From: Bipolaris cookei | Lineage: Eukaryota > Ascomycota > Dothideomycetes > Pleosporales > Pleosporaceae | DNA length: 64,000 nt | Reading direction: 5' to 3' | NCBI GenBank assembly: GCA_002286855.1 | Contig: NRSV01000058.1 | Location: forward strand, 1-64,000 | Shown: piece by piece, positions 1 through 11,390 of the stretch | Numbering within the stretch: position 1 is the stretch's first letter | How the letters are laid out: every line of letters begins with the position of its first letter | Made by a program: the position numbers and the translations under genes | Notes under the pieces: model-generated | What the model was told of the DNA's origin: nothing | The model's input: only the letters and a program-made list of their open reading frames with translations | The model's database searches: none

Positions 1-608
1 CCAGTAGGGACAGCTTCTATCATCTTATGAGACCATTTTTGCTCTGGTAATCGCCATACCCAAGTAGCGTTATGGCCAGATCCGCGGGCGATACTACACT
101 CGTCTGAAAACTTCAAAATAGTCTGCCCACCCCACGTGAAATTACGCCAACGCTGCGCAAAAAGTAGACGTTTTTTAGCTACGATCTTGGTGATAAATGG
201 TCAGCGCTTTACTCTGAACTTATGGTAATCTATTTGAGCAAGTACTCGTTGAATTGTGGCTCGAGAGATAGTGGAGCGGCTGGTGTTACTATCCTATAGG
301 TTGGCCTCGCGATATAGAGCGCTATATTCGATTCTAGGATTTCGTTTAACGACTCGAAGCAGCTGACGATGATCTCTACTAGTTAATTTAGGTGGGCGGC
401 CTATCCGATCGCGCTTTATGTAGGTGCCTTCGGTTTCCCATCGGTGGATAACGTTGGATACTGCGCGTCGCGAGCAGCTCAGACGCGCCGCGATTTCTGT
501 CGTTCCGCATCCAGCCTCCGCTTGTGCCAAGATATATATGCGTTGCGCTTCTGACAATTCACCACCTGGTATTCGATTACGCGAAATTTCAGTGCAAAAA
601 GATCTCAT
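1..608 (-). pseudogene. Tc1/mariner-type transposase, broken, cut by window edge
   Basis: Reading from 608 downward gives a 104-residue open stretch with the N-terminal helix-turn-helix region of Tc1/mariner transposases (SEAQRIYILAQ, then a second helix-turn-helix around SCSRRAVSNVIHRW and a GRPPKLT linker). The frame is then closed by TAG at 294-296 and TGA at 201-203, but the same frame continues with transposase-like sequence, including an FSDE segment matching the first Asp of the DDE catalytic triad, up to the window edge. Both stops can arise by one C-to-T change (CAG to TAG, CGA to TGA), as expected after RIP or cytosine deamination. The element is therefore dead. Its catalytic C-terminus lies outside the window, and I could not define a terminal inverted repeat on the 609-780 side. 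Confidence 0.8.
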
Positions 609-962
609 TTGGATGGAGTTGTTTGGTGTTAAAGAAGAGACTACTCTATGGGAATTGGGATGGTGGGGTAGGCCCGTGCTCAGGGGAACAGACTTTTGAG
701 CTAGTACTGTAATAAATTAATTTAAAGTGCTGCCTGGTTCCCGTGAGGGTCTATGAACACTGTATGTTACAATGTGTATTGCGGGGCAAACGTGACCTAA
801 GCGAACTTGTGTCTAAAAACCTCCCGCGCCTGAGCATCCGTAGTCTCGTTCTTTCCTTTTGTCTCTTTCCTTATTTAACGGTGCTTCCTTTAGACAAGGG
901 AGCCGAGGTGTGGTGCTAGAGTGATTAGTCCATCTCATGATCAGCTGTTGGTGTGGCTGTCC
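609..962. other. Spacer between two transposon relics
   Basis: No coding sequence is supported here. It separates the Tc1/mariner fragment from the end of the LINE ORF1. No reverse transcriptase (ORF2) follows ORF1 in this stretch, so the LINE is either 3'-truncated or was interrupted. The part next to 700-780 may include the terminal region of the Tc1/mariner element, but no matching inverted end is visible in the window. Confidence 0.6.
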
Positions 963-2397
963 TTATCGGGAAGAGTTGGCTCTGTCCTGGTGCCTTGGCT
1001 GCAGAGCTGAGGTGGGTAGGCCTCCCGACCGTTTTTTCCTTTTTCGGCTATCATCAACTTGTATCCTTTGTTCGCTGCTGACTGTTGTAGAGCTTTCGAA
1101 GAAACTCAGTATAGGCGTGGTGGACCCTGCGGTTGAGGAGGCGCTGCGCTGTATCTGCGTGGTGCGCATGAGCAATTCTTTCTTTTTTTCTTCATTCGCT
1201 TTCCGGAGGCTTTGGTGAGCTTTGCAGTGTCTAGTCATCCAGGCCTTATGACCCTTTGACTTGCAGGCTGCACAGCTGGCTGCTTCGTCACCCTTCGTTT
1301 TGCAGTCCCTTGTGGAATGGCTGCCTGCGCAGTGTCCGCAGATGTCCTTGGTCGCATTACACACAGATTGGCTGTGGCCCCATTTCCAGCACTTGAAGCA
1401 TTGTCTGTCCGTGAGCGATACGTCCCACAGCCGGACTGGAAGCCATTCCGCTCCAACCAGTATGCCTTCCTGCACTGCCCTAAGTTGGGATTCCTCTGTG
1501 CTGACACTCAAGAGGATGGATCCTCTTGTTTGTGTTTTGTTTTCCCGCCTGCTAGCAAGGTTCTTGTCTGTGTATAGCCATCGTACTTGTTCGACTCGAA
1601 GATTTGGGTTTTGTTTGTTGACTTCCCTAATCCACGTGTCGTTTTTGCTGCCTTTCTTGTTTTGGATTGAGGTACCAAGATGAGTGCCTGATACCATGAT
1701 CAATTTAGGTCGTCGAATGGTCTTGATGCCATCAGAGACCTGAATGCCTGCTTGTATGATCTGATCCCGTCGCGCTGCGTCCTTGACCACCACCGAGATC
1801 TTGTTGGGCGCTCTTGGATGAGGGATGATTGCCTTTGCATCCGGGATGGCAACCCGGATACGGGCCAACTTTTCTTGCGCCGTTTCAGGCTCAGTGCCCT
1901 TGGTTGTTTCCATCTGTACTTCGATTTTTGCCGGGTGGATGGTGCCTCTCGAGGCCACCTGACTCCAGCTTATCGGCTCTTGACACGTAGGTGCCTTTGC
2001 TGTTGTCCTGTCCTTCTTTATCCCCTCTTCCAGGCGTGCTTCCATCGCGTCAATCTCTGGAGTATAGCATGTATCCCTTCCTTTCCATCTGTTGTTTGGC
2101 CCGTCTTGGGCAATTTGATGCGGGCCAAGTTCTGGCCACCGTTGTTGTTGCCGCGGTGAGTTTGCGGATGATATGGAAGAGGTCCTCTTCGCTGCCAGCA
2201 TTGTTCACACCCTCAATCGCCCTTTTTGCTACTGTTTTCAGTATTTGTTCTTGTTGCCATATATGTTTCTCTAGTGTCTCGATCCATTTTTCCGGTAGTT
2301 CCGGTCTTTTTCCCTTTGTTGTTGCGGTCGCGTCCTGACGCGTCGCAACCGCGTCAGGTCGACCACCTTCTTCCGTCGTAGATGCACCGCCCGCCAT
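963..2397 (-). pseudogene. LINE retrotransposon ORF1 (gag-like, zinc-knuckle), frameshifted
   Basis: Two overlapping minus-strand frames make one gag-like protein. An N-terminal frame (2397 to 2050, ATG at 2397) has a helical segment (ELPEKWIETLEKHIWQQEQ). A longer frame (963-2201) carries the body and three Cys/His knuckles near its C-terminus: a classical CX2CX4HX4C beginning CFKCWKWGH, then CGHCAGSH and CAACKSKGH. This arrangement is typical of ORF1 of fungal Tad1-like LINEs, where it binds element RNA. The two frames overlap between 2050 and 2201, so a single-base frameshift probably lies there. The ORF ends with a basic stretch, and no ORF2 (endonuclease/reverse transcriptase) follows. 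The copy cannot move on its own. The family name is inferred from knuckle arrangement only. Confidence 0.75.
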
Positions 2398-2589
2398 TGC
2401 GAATTTCGCAATGTGAGCAATCGCGTTGAATCCGTAAAGTCTAGTAGGTTAGGTAAACGAGTTTTCGATCAATTTCTGAGACATTAATAGAATGGTGTTC
2501 TTCTTAGAGATGCATAACTATTACAACATAATCATGATAGTGGATAAAAATCGTAATAGGCTATTGTACTCAGAGTTTACTTATAGATC

Positions 2590-4230
2590 TTACTCACATG
2601 TACGCAAGTTATGTCCTGTCTTGCCACAGCGTCTACAGTGCCTTTGCGACGGCTCGCCCATCTCAGCGCGTGCTCTCTTTTTTGCCTTCTTTCCATCACT
2701 ATGCGCCCCAAACTCCCTTAGAGCTGCTAATCACTCTCCCTCCTCAACTACTAGGGTCCTTTCTTTTTATACTAGATTCCTTTTGTGCGATTTTCGTCGC
2801 GTAGCGGCTTTATTAGCTGCTTCAAGCTCAGCGTTGCGTTTTGGCGACAACACCAGCTTGTGCGCAATAATCGCAGCGCTTTTTGCCAGCTTTTCAAGAG
2901 CAATCACCATACTTGTTGGTGAACTATCTATATAACTCTGTATCATCTGCTTTACCAGTGTCGATTGTAACCCTAGTTCTAGAGCATTGCTTGGGATTTG
3001 CGATAGCCAGGGCAGATCTTCTGCAGCAGGTGGTGTTGGCGTCCGCAGCTTGACGTCGAGCTTCGATATCACCACCTCTGGGTCGTGTGGGACTAAGCCG
3101 GCACCTCGAAACCCTCCTAAGATATTGTCTTTTGTAATATTCTTGTAATAGGTCAGCTGGAAGGCTGGTAAGAACTCTATATTTGTCATGTGGTTGATCC
3201 CATTGCGCATCATCTCCTCGGTTTTGCGCCCATACGCCCTCTTCAAAGGCGAGAAGCAGCCCACATTAAGTGGCTATAGCAGATGGGAAGAGTGTGAAGG
3301 CATGCATAGAGTGACAATCCTTACCTCCTTGTAGTATTGCTGGAACTTGAGCGAGTTGTAGCTCATATGACCGTCAAGAATGAGCAGATGATAGGATCCA
3401 ATAGTACGCTCTTTCATATGCCTGTCAAAGTGCTCCAACCACTTCAGGCCAAGCTCATTCGTCGTCCAGTCGTTTTCAGAGACTGCAGTAATTCAACACC
3501 GAGGTAGAGTATCGACCTTGCACCAGGCAGAGAGGTGGTGCTTGCCTTAAAAGATGATGAAGGATGGGATCGCTCAGCCAGCTGCGCTGACACAAACCAC
3601 GCTGGTAACCCATTCCCGGTTGCCCTGCTGCATTGATTTCGGCCGCTATCGACGCTCAGAGGCCGTGACTACTGCTGGTGATGCGTGTATATCCATCATA
3701 AAGCCAGTCTCATCGAAGCTGTACATATCGTCGTCCTGGATCCCATACTTGGCTTTAGTATTCTGTACAAGGCGGAACCAGCCTTGTACAAGCTTAGGAT
3801 TTTCAAAGAGGGCTTTCTTTTAGTCTTAATTTCGATTGAACTTCATCTTAAGCTCTGGGCGACGCTTTATGAATGCTCTAGGCCAGGCTGGGCCAACAGG
3901 GTCACGGTGGCGGGCAGCCAGCAAAGAATCAGCTAGCTCTTTGATAGCAGGTAGGTGCAGTGGAAATCCTCGCGCATCAAGGTCCAGTATATAGTCAAAA
4001 ATCGTCTTCTCTTCTGTCACAAGAAGCTTTATTGAGTTAGGTGTACAATCTTGTCGAGAGAGCTTTCCTGCGCGTCTTCGTCGTAAAGTTCTTTCACACA
4101 CGTTGTAGATTATTGCAGCACGTGGTATAGTAAGTATCGCGTTGCATTGGATAGCCTGAAGTGCAAGCTGTGTTTGAGATTCTTTGAAGAGTTTTTCACG
4201 CTGTGTTGAGCCATCGCGTGTAATGGTCAT
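2590..4230 (-). pseudogene. pogo/Fot-like DDE transposase, degenerate copy
   Basis: This copy aligns by eye over its whole length with the intact transposase at 43565-45217. The N-terminal part (ATG 4230) has the psq-type and CENP-B-type helix-turn-helix regions (QLALQAI, ILDLDARGFPLHL, FIKRRPELKMKFNR). The middle is interrupted by many stops between about 3826 and 3264 but still shows the FDETGFMM motif (first Asp) and LLILDGH (second Asp). The third catalytic Asp in the PLDVG motif is read as PLNVG, an Asp to Asn change. The C-terminal part runs through FRGAGLVPHDPEVV and ends in a CX2CX4HX4C knuckle (CRRCGKTGHNLRTC) before the stop at 2590-2592. One stop replaces CAG in the LLQPL motif with TAG, a C-to-T change at CpA, the RIP target. 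No clear terminal inverted repeats were found around it. Confidence 0.85.
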
Positions 4231-4995
4231 GTAATAGTGGAAGTTGATGGGGTCTTGGCATGTCCAGACACTCGCTATACACTGACGTTACTAGTAGTAG
4301 AGCTTGCGCACGCTTATCGAGTGCACGTACACACGTACATAGCTACGTCCCTCTCACCTTCCTTGCAAGGGGCTCCCTTTTCTATCGGCCCGAGATTTTT
4401 CTCCCTTCCTAGTCTGATCGATGTTTGTTTTTTTAAATATTATTATCACAACCACAGACTCTCGCGTCGACTACAAAGCTAGCCTCAAGGCCAAAATTGC
4501 AACCTCGTCGCATCCCGACTCGCTGCAACATTCGATTGATTGCGCGTGTCTGCAGCTACACGTTTCGACCGCTTAGACATTGCGTGTCAAGATTTGTCTG
4601 CCCCCATCGTTTGGGCAAGCGAACGAGTCCCCGCCACCCTGACCCACTTTACTTCTATCTCTGCGGTCTGGTCGTCGTTGTCTCACAAGCAAAGTTCCTG
4701 AATCGGTAGAAACTTTCCCAGTGCCTAACCAGTCTGTCGCTTCTCTGTCACTCGGTTCCGCCTTGCTGAATTACCGCTTCTCTTGGTCCGGTGGTTTTTC
4801 ACCACCTCCACCGCCAATCTTTTAGTGCGTCCCTGTAAGTGAGAGTGAAAGCAAGCACGCCTACATACAAACGAACATGGGCTCCCAATCCTAAATAGAA
4901 TCACAATAGTTCCACGCCATCCACCGCTTGCACAACGTGCTAAAAGCCGTAAATCACAGGACTACAGCGAACAAAATCAGTTGTGAAGCTATAGT
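4231..4995. other. Intergenic region upstream of the RdRP gene
   Basis: About 765 bp between the degenerate pogo copy and the RdRP start. It should hold the RdRP promoter and 5' leader, with pyrimidine-rich stretches around 4720-4800. No gene, RNA or terminal repeat could be recognised. Confidence 0.5.
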
Positions 4996-7900
4996 ATGAA
5001 TCGCCGCGATGGAGGCGGCCAACGAGGCGCTCGACGCAGCTCTCGTGGCGGCTCTCACAGCAGTAGAGCGTCCTCCAACAGTTCCGGTAGCTCTAGTAGC
5101 CATTCCAAGACTAGCCGAGCAAAATCCAAGTGCGACTCAAATGGTCAGCGCAATCTGCACAGATCCATCCTGAAAAGCGAGGCAGCGCATTGCCAGGAAA
5201 GCAAGTTTAAGCTATTGGGCCTACCGAAGACTTACTGGACAAGAGAGATTTACCAAGCAATGTCATTGTATGGCAACGTCTTCAGGATCGAGATGGAGAC
5301 ATCAAGTAGCGATTCCAGCTACAACGCATATGTGGTATTCAGGTAAGCCATGAACCATAGTCAAAATGAACATACTCAACAAATTTTAGGCCTCCTCCTC
5401 ACAAACCTATTCCTTGTGAAAGGCTGCGAGTTGGTGCTGCATTTGTGCGGTCTGAAGTACGCCCACCTCTTGCCGCTACTATTCCAAGTTCCACAAATCC
5501 AGCGAAGAAGTATTACGAGCTCACCATACTTTCTGCGAAGCGGATCGAATTTGGTGTCAGAGTCGCGGAAAAAGCCATGATTGCTATGCGCACTGTTCAA
5601 CCACCTGAGAAGGATGGCGTTCAGGTGGTTCTAAACTTGAAGCGTAAAGAGCTCGATATTCAGTTTTCACTTCGAATTCCAATAGACAACCAGATGCGAA
5701 AGTTCCGCTTCTACTTACCCATTTCTCTGATCTTGCACATTTACAGAACCAAAGATAGTACCGGCCAGCCGTCCCTTGTCATTCCATTCGACTCCACACC
5801 ATGTTTCTACATACAGAAAAATGAAGGTGAAGACCTGGGCGACGGGCGAAGGCAAACTAGTTTTTCGAGGACAGATAAGATCTGGAGTGATTGGGATACT
5901 TGGTACCGAGTAACTGATATTGTTGATGGAGCCATTCGAACAGCTCTCCGGCGTACTCCCGTGATGAATCATAGAGACACTGCTATCATCGATATTGGTA
6001 CGTAAACATTCAAACTGATCTTGGCAAGCTCCTGCTAACCCAATCAGGTCGATGGACCGACTATCGTCTTGTATTCGATAATTCATCATTGAGTGGCCCG
6101 CAATTCAAAGACTTCAGTGACGCCCTCGCCGACCATGGGGTGATGATCAAGGATCTCATTGACTACCCTACCAAGCGGAGAATGCCCTCGCCGCTATGGA
6201 GTCTTTTGTCAGAGGAAATTTCCGGTACGCACCCACATCTCGATGTCACTCCCAGCACCCAGGGAATGGATTTCAACAATATCTTCGCAAGCCAGGCTCA
6301 TCTGAGTTTTCCTGTACGCTACCAGCTTGAAGTCTGCCTTTCGAATGGGTATATCAAAGAGCACAATATCACGATTGAGTTTTTGAAGAAGTTAGAGGCG
6401 CTAGAGAGCCAACAAGCCGTGCACATCTTGGAGAAGGTTGCTGACAGGCAGAAAATCTACTATAATCCTATGGAGATTTTCAATATCTCAATCAGGGGTT
6501 TGAAAAGAAAGATACCCAGATACTGTCTTCTGCAGCGATCGGTTACCATCACTCCAACCATGATGCACGTGGCAACTCCTGTGATGGAGACATCTAACCG
6601 TATCATTCGCAAATATGAAGCGGATACTGATCGTTTTATTCGGGTGAAGTTCACCGACGAGAAGACCGAGGGTCAGCTGCGCAACTTGCCAAACGGCAGG
6701 GCGGAGGCAGTATTTGACAGGGTTTTTCGTGCCATGAAGAATGGAATCGTCGTTGCTGGGAGATACTATGAGTTCCTAGCATTTGGCAATTCACAGTTCC
6801 GTGAGAATGGTGCCTACTTTTATGCGCCTACATCGTCGAAGTCGGCAAATGATATCCGTTTGTCTCTTGGGGAATTTGATCATATCAAAACCGTATCCAA
6901 GTTTGCAGCGCGTCTGGGTCAATGTTTCTCTACAACACGCGCGATGGGGGTTACTGTGAAGCTTGTCATGGTTCCAGATGTTGAGCGCAACGGTTTCATC
7001 TTCACGGATGGAGTTGGAAAGCTCTCCCCATTCCTGGCCCAGATGGCAGCTCAAGAACTCGGCTTGGCCAACGCATTTACTGACCCACCTTCCCTCTTCC
7101 AATTTCGACTTGGAGGAAGCAAAGGAGTACTTGCACTCGACCCGAATCTGAATGGTAACGAAGTTCACATTCGACGGAGCCAATACAAGTTTCGGGCTCC
7201 TCATACCGGCCTTGAGATCATCCGATCATCTTCCTTTGCAACACCATATTTCAACCGACAGATCATTCTCGTTCTCTCATATCTCGGTGTCGAAGATGCG
7301 GTTTTCCTTCGAAAACAAAAAGACATGATGATTGACTATTCGAAAGCAATGACTGACGAGACCATCGCCTTACAGAAACTCCGAAAAAACATAGACATTA
7401 ACCAGACTACCTTGACAATGGCTGCGATGGTTTTGGATGGCTTCATGGGATCTCGCGAGCCTTTCATCATGTCTTTGCTCGCACTTTGGAGAGCTTGCAC
7501 TATCAAGAACTTGAAGGAGAAGGCACGGATTGCTATTGATAATGGCGCTTTCTTGCTCGGCTGTGTTGACGAGACTGGGACGCTCAAAGGGCATTTAAAT
7601 GACCCTCAATCCAGACGTGACGCTACCAGGGATGAGAAACTTGAGACGCTACCAGAAATCTTCTTACGGGTCAGCGATCCCAACAGCAAAGGTCATTATA
7701 TCATCATCGAAGGCATATGCATACTAGCACGAAACCCGTCATTGCATCCAGGAGATGTTCGAGTGGTCCGCGCCGTGAACGTCCCAGCACTTCACCACCT
7801 CAAAAATGTCGTGGTATTTCCTCAGACTGGGGATCGCGACCTTGCAAACATGTGCTCTGGTGGTGACCTTGATGGAGATGACTACATGGTCTTGTGGGAC

Positions 7901-9184
7901 AGGGATCTGGTACCAGAGTTAATCAACGAGCCGCCTATGGATTTTACGCCGGAAAAACCAATGGAGATTGACGGACCAATTTCTGCAACGGACATGAGCA
8001 AGTTCTTCGTCAATTACATTAAAAATGATGTTCTCGGTCCGATTGCTCATGCTCATCTTGCGCAAGCTGACTTCAATGAAAACGGCGTTGGTGATGCAAT
8101 CTGTCTCGAACTGGCGGAGCTGCATTCGAGAGCAGTCGACTTCCCCAAGAGCGGCATACCAGCTGAGATGAAGCGCGAACTCAGGCCAAGGAAATGGCCC
8201 CATTTCATGGAGAAGACGTATTTATCTCCACATCAGATTTATCATTCCAAGAATGTTCTTGGTCTTCTCTACGATGAGGTGAAGTTGATCGACTTCAAGC
8301 CCCAGTGGGAGAATCCGTTTGATAAGCGCATCCTGGAAGCATTCGACCTCGACCAAGGGCTTTTGGACAAGGCGGCGAGTCTCAAGCTCTCATATGATGA
8401 GGCGCTCCGACGGCTGATGGTTAAACACGGCATCAAAACGGAATTTGAAGCATGGTCTGTCTTTGTACTGGTGCACAATCATGAAAGCCACGACTACAAA
8501 TTTGCAGAAGATTTTGGCAGAACCATTGCAGCCTTGAAGCATCAGTTCCGTAGCGAGTGTCGCACTGCCGCGGAACTAAGTGATGACAACGACTGGGCAC
8601 AAATAGGACCTTTCGTTGCTGCCATGTACACAGTCACAGCACACGAGATGGAGAATGCTTTGGATGAGTGTAATAAAACTAAGACTGTCGGAGGCCGCAC
8701 CGTACCTCTTCGCATCAAGGACCCAGAGCATATGCCGCTGATCTCATTCCCATGGCTTTTCCCGAGTGAGCTCGGGAAGATTGTTACCGGCGGTAGGACG
8801 AGTCACCAGCCGAATGGGACCAAGAACCAGCCTCGCCAAACCAAGCACGTTCGCCCAGCTAAACTAGATGCTGAAATTGGAGCTGTGGAGACAGCAGCAG
8901 GTACTACGCGTTTTGGAGAACTACTGGACTTGGATTTCAGCCTTACAGCACTTCAAGTGAGCGACCCGGTCGCAACACCTGAGACACGAGAGAGCCCGGG
9001 TAGCGCCAACGATAAAATCGATGCCCAGGTTCCAGTAGCAAATGCGACTCCATTGTTCTTTGAACTGCTACCTGTATTCTGTCCACCTGTTCTTGAATCC
9101 TACCTCTGCGTGGAAAAGGAAGAGCAAAAGACAGTTGCGAAAGAGACCCTGAGCGAGTGGGTGAGCGTCCAGGAGGAGGGCTAA
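4996..9184 (+). CDS. RNA-dependent RNA polymerase, RNA-silencing type
   Basis: Three exons, 4996-5342, 5390-5997 and 6048-9184, give 1363 residues in one frame; the introns are 47 and 50 nt with GT-AG ends. The N-terminus (1-60) is rich in Arg, Gly and Ser. Residues about 70-120 resemble an RRM-like fold (KFKLLGLPKTYWTREIY). The eukaryotic cellular RdRP domain runs from about 485 to 1055, with the catalytic loop DLDGDD at about residues 925-930 (preceded by CSGG). Enzymes of this family (QDE-1, SAD-1, RRP-3 in Neurospora) copy single-stranded RNA into double-stranded RNA for Dicer, in quelling, meiotic silencing or transposon control. Length and an RRM-like N-terminus suggest the SAD-1 or RRP-3 branch, but that needs a tree. 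The reading frame is intact, unlike the transposon copies on both sides. The start is the first ATG of the open frame. Confidence 0.95.
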
Positions 9185-9520
9185 GACTACAGGCTTTGAT
9201 GGGCCGATAATCTGAGGTTCTGATTTCAGATATAATTATTAGAGTATATGGAAGAGAGCGGTTCTGTCGCGAAGTCCCTTTATGAAAGTTTGCCATGATA
9301 TCGAAAGGTATGGGGAGAATAGTAGCCAGCGTCCAATACTCATGGGTAGTAGTGGATGCAGGCTACACAGGATCATTGCATGAAACCGATGTAACGTGAC
9401 GGATAAGCGAGTCGGTCAGGCAAGCAAGTCGGTCACCTCACCAACTTTAATCACCCACCTCACCTTTATGTACACTATCTCTTAGCCACGTTTCTCAATC
9501 AATTTCTCGCGAGGCAGATA
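9185..9520. other. Intergenic region with probable left end of a pogo-like element
   Basis: Downstream of the RdRP stop there is about 200 bp of plain sequence, then the repeat described at 9404-9435, which I take as the left terminal repeat of the degenerate transposon that follows. No gene is seen. Confidence 0.5.
9404..9435. repeat. Candidate left terminal inverted repeat, internally duplicated
   Basis: The 15-mer taagcgagtcggtca at 9404-9418 matches, at 14 of 15 positions, the reverse complement of tgaccggctcgctta at 11212-11226, on the far side of the broken transposase at 9521-11121. A near-copy (aagcaagtcggtca) follows at 9422-9435, so the left end carries the motif twice. The mismatches are transitions, fitting a decayed inverted repeat. 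Exact element ends and the TA duplication are not certain. Confidence 0.5.
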
Positions 9521-11121
9521 TTCAGCTTGCCCTCTCTTCTCTAGATAAGAACCAAATCCAGAGTACTCGATGCGCTACTATACGGAGCTTTTGATATTCT
9601 AAAATCAACGCTGATTAACCGACGCACTGGGAAGCGTGCACGACGCGATTGCCAGCCCAACCCAAAGAAGCTCACTAAGCTAGAAAAGGAGGTAATATTT
9701 GATCATATACTTGATCTAGATCTACGTGGATTTGTGCCTAATTATGTTGCTGTGCGCGATATGGCTAGTAAGCTGCTGACTGCGCGCGGCGCTGGACAGA
9801 TTGGGCAGAAGTGGCCAGCTAACTTCATCAGGCGTACAGATTCCCTTACAACTGGTTTTAATCGGGTGTACGATAGGCATAGAGCTCTGTGCGAATATCC
9901 AGTCTTAATCAAGAGCTGGTTAGAGCTTATAGAGCAGATAAAGGCGAAGTACGGCATCTGTGACGAGGACGTCTGTAACTTTGACGAAGCTGGCTTTATA
10001 ATGGGCAAGATCACGACTCAGCTTGTTATTACAGCGTCAGAAAGAAGAGGCCGGCCAAAGGCTATTCAGCCAGGCAATTGTGAGTAGATGACGTTGATCG
10101 CTGCAATCAACGCAGCTGGCTGAGCAGTCCCACCGTTTCTCATCTTTGCTGGCCAGTATCATCTATCTGTCTAGTACGAGGAAGCAGATATGCCACGCGA
10201 CTGGGCGATCGCAGTTAGTGACAATGGCTGGACGAATAACGAGCTAGGCTTCGTATGGCTAAAGCACTTTGACGCTCACACAAAGACTCGCGTTGTCGGC
10301 ACACGTCGCCTGCTTGTTCTTGACGGCCATGAAAGCCACCAATCTCTCAAGTTCCAAGAGTTTTGCAAGGAGAACAATATCTACACGCTCTGCATGCTTC
10401 CCCACTCATCTCAGCTACTCAGCCTCTTGACGTTAGTTGCTTCTCGCCATTAAAACGCGCGTATAGCCGTGAGGTGGAGAGCCTGATCCGCCACCATATC
10501 AACCACATCACCAAGCTCGAGTTTCTGCCAGCGTTCAAGGCAGCGTCTGGTCGATCCGTCGCGCCAGCCAATATCTGCTCAGCCTTTCAAGGTGCAGGCC
10601 TTGTTCCTCTCCAACCAGACGCTGTTCTATCGAAGTTTGACGTGCAGCTGCGTACGCCTTCTCCTCCAGCTACGCCAGCAGAAGCTCTCTGGCAAACGCG
10701 TGCGCCGAGCAATATACGCGAGCTTGAATCCCAATCAACGCTAACGAGCAACTGCGTACAACGTCATAAAAGCCCATCACTAACTCCGATTATTGCGGCG
10801 ATTAGCCAGCTTAAGAAAGGAGCAGAGATAATGATGCTTTCGGCTGAGCTAATGCGCGATCGAATCGTCAGCCTTGAGAAGGCTAATGAGGCAGCCACAA
10901 AACGTAGGCAGCGTAAAAAGAAGCGGATACAGAAGCTTGGAGTGCTTAAAAAGGAAGCTGGTGAGGATAAAGTCGCTCAACATGAAACTGATAAGAAGCA
11001 GATTGCTTGTGAAGAGCGTCAGGGTGGAGAGCGATCAGGCCTTAGTCGCCGCGCTCTAACGCGCTGCAGCAGGTGTAAAGAGACTGGTCATAACTTACGT
11101 ACATCAAGAATGATACTCTAG
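9521..11121 (+). pseudogene. pogo/Fot-like DDE transposase, second degenerate copy
   Basis: Transposase sequence begins near IQLALSSL at 9521 and ends at a stop at 11119-11121. It keeps the CENP-B-like region (LEKEVIFDHILDLDLRGF), the FDEAGFIMG motif (first Asp), LLVLDGHESH (second Asp), PLDVSCF (third Asp) and the FQGAGLVPLQPDAVLSKFDVQLRTPSPP region. It is broken by a frame change near 9595, by in-frame stops in 10084-10190, and by an apparent one-base deletion near 10415-10420 just before the PLDV motif. The three stops between 10084 and 10190 each fall where the intact copy has Trp, that is TGG changed to TAG or TGA. The last Cys of the C-terminal zinc knuckle is Ser (CSRCKETGHNLRTS). It is closer to the degenerate copy at 2590-4230 than to the intact one in the HILDLD segment. 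Confidence 0.85.
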
Positions 11122-11211
11122 ATGCTACCTGATCTACTCCATTAATTTATATATTATATACTATTGCGTTGTTGAGATATATGCCCGCCAAAGTGCGTGA
11201 GGTTAGTGGGG

Positions 11212-11226
11212 TGACCGGCTCGCTTA
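11212..11226. repeat. Candidate right terminal inverted repeat
   Basis: tgaccggctcgctta is the inverted partner (14 of 15) of the motif at 9404-9418. It sits about 90 bp after the stop of the degenerate transposase, a sensible place for a right element end. A related but not identical sequence (gcgccgctcgcttgcc, twice) lies at about 11475-11510. Confidence 0.45.
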
Positions 11227-11298
11227 CCGTGCCCCACCACCTCGCGGACGCACGGCCTAGTAACTACCACTACCTCAACACCTTATATCTCCACCACC

Positions 11299-11390
11299 AT
11301 GAGTAATATCGAGGCTGCGCTTGCAGCTATCAATGCCCTAGAGCCTGGAGAATCTTTTACGTATACTGATATAGCAAAAAGATTTGGTGN
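11299..11390 (+). pseudogene. N-terminal fragment of another pogo-like transposase, cut at an N
   Basis: From ATG 11299 the frame reads MSNIEAALAAINALEPGESF and continues YTDIAKRFG up to the undetermined base at 11390. This is the usual opening of a large family of fungal DDE-1 transposases (a psq-type helix-turn-helix beginning IEAALAAI...EPGE). The frame does not continue convincingly after the N. Either the element is truncated or the N marks a collapsed or unclosed repeat in the assembly. Confidence 0.6.
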
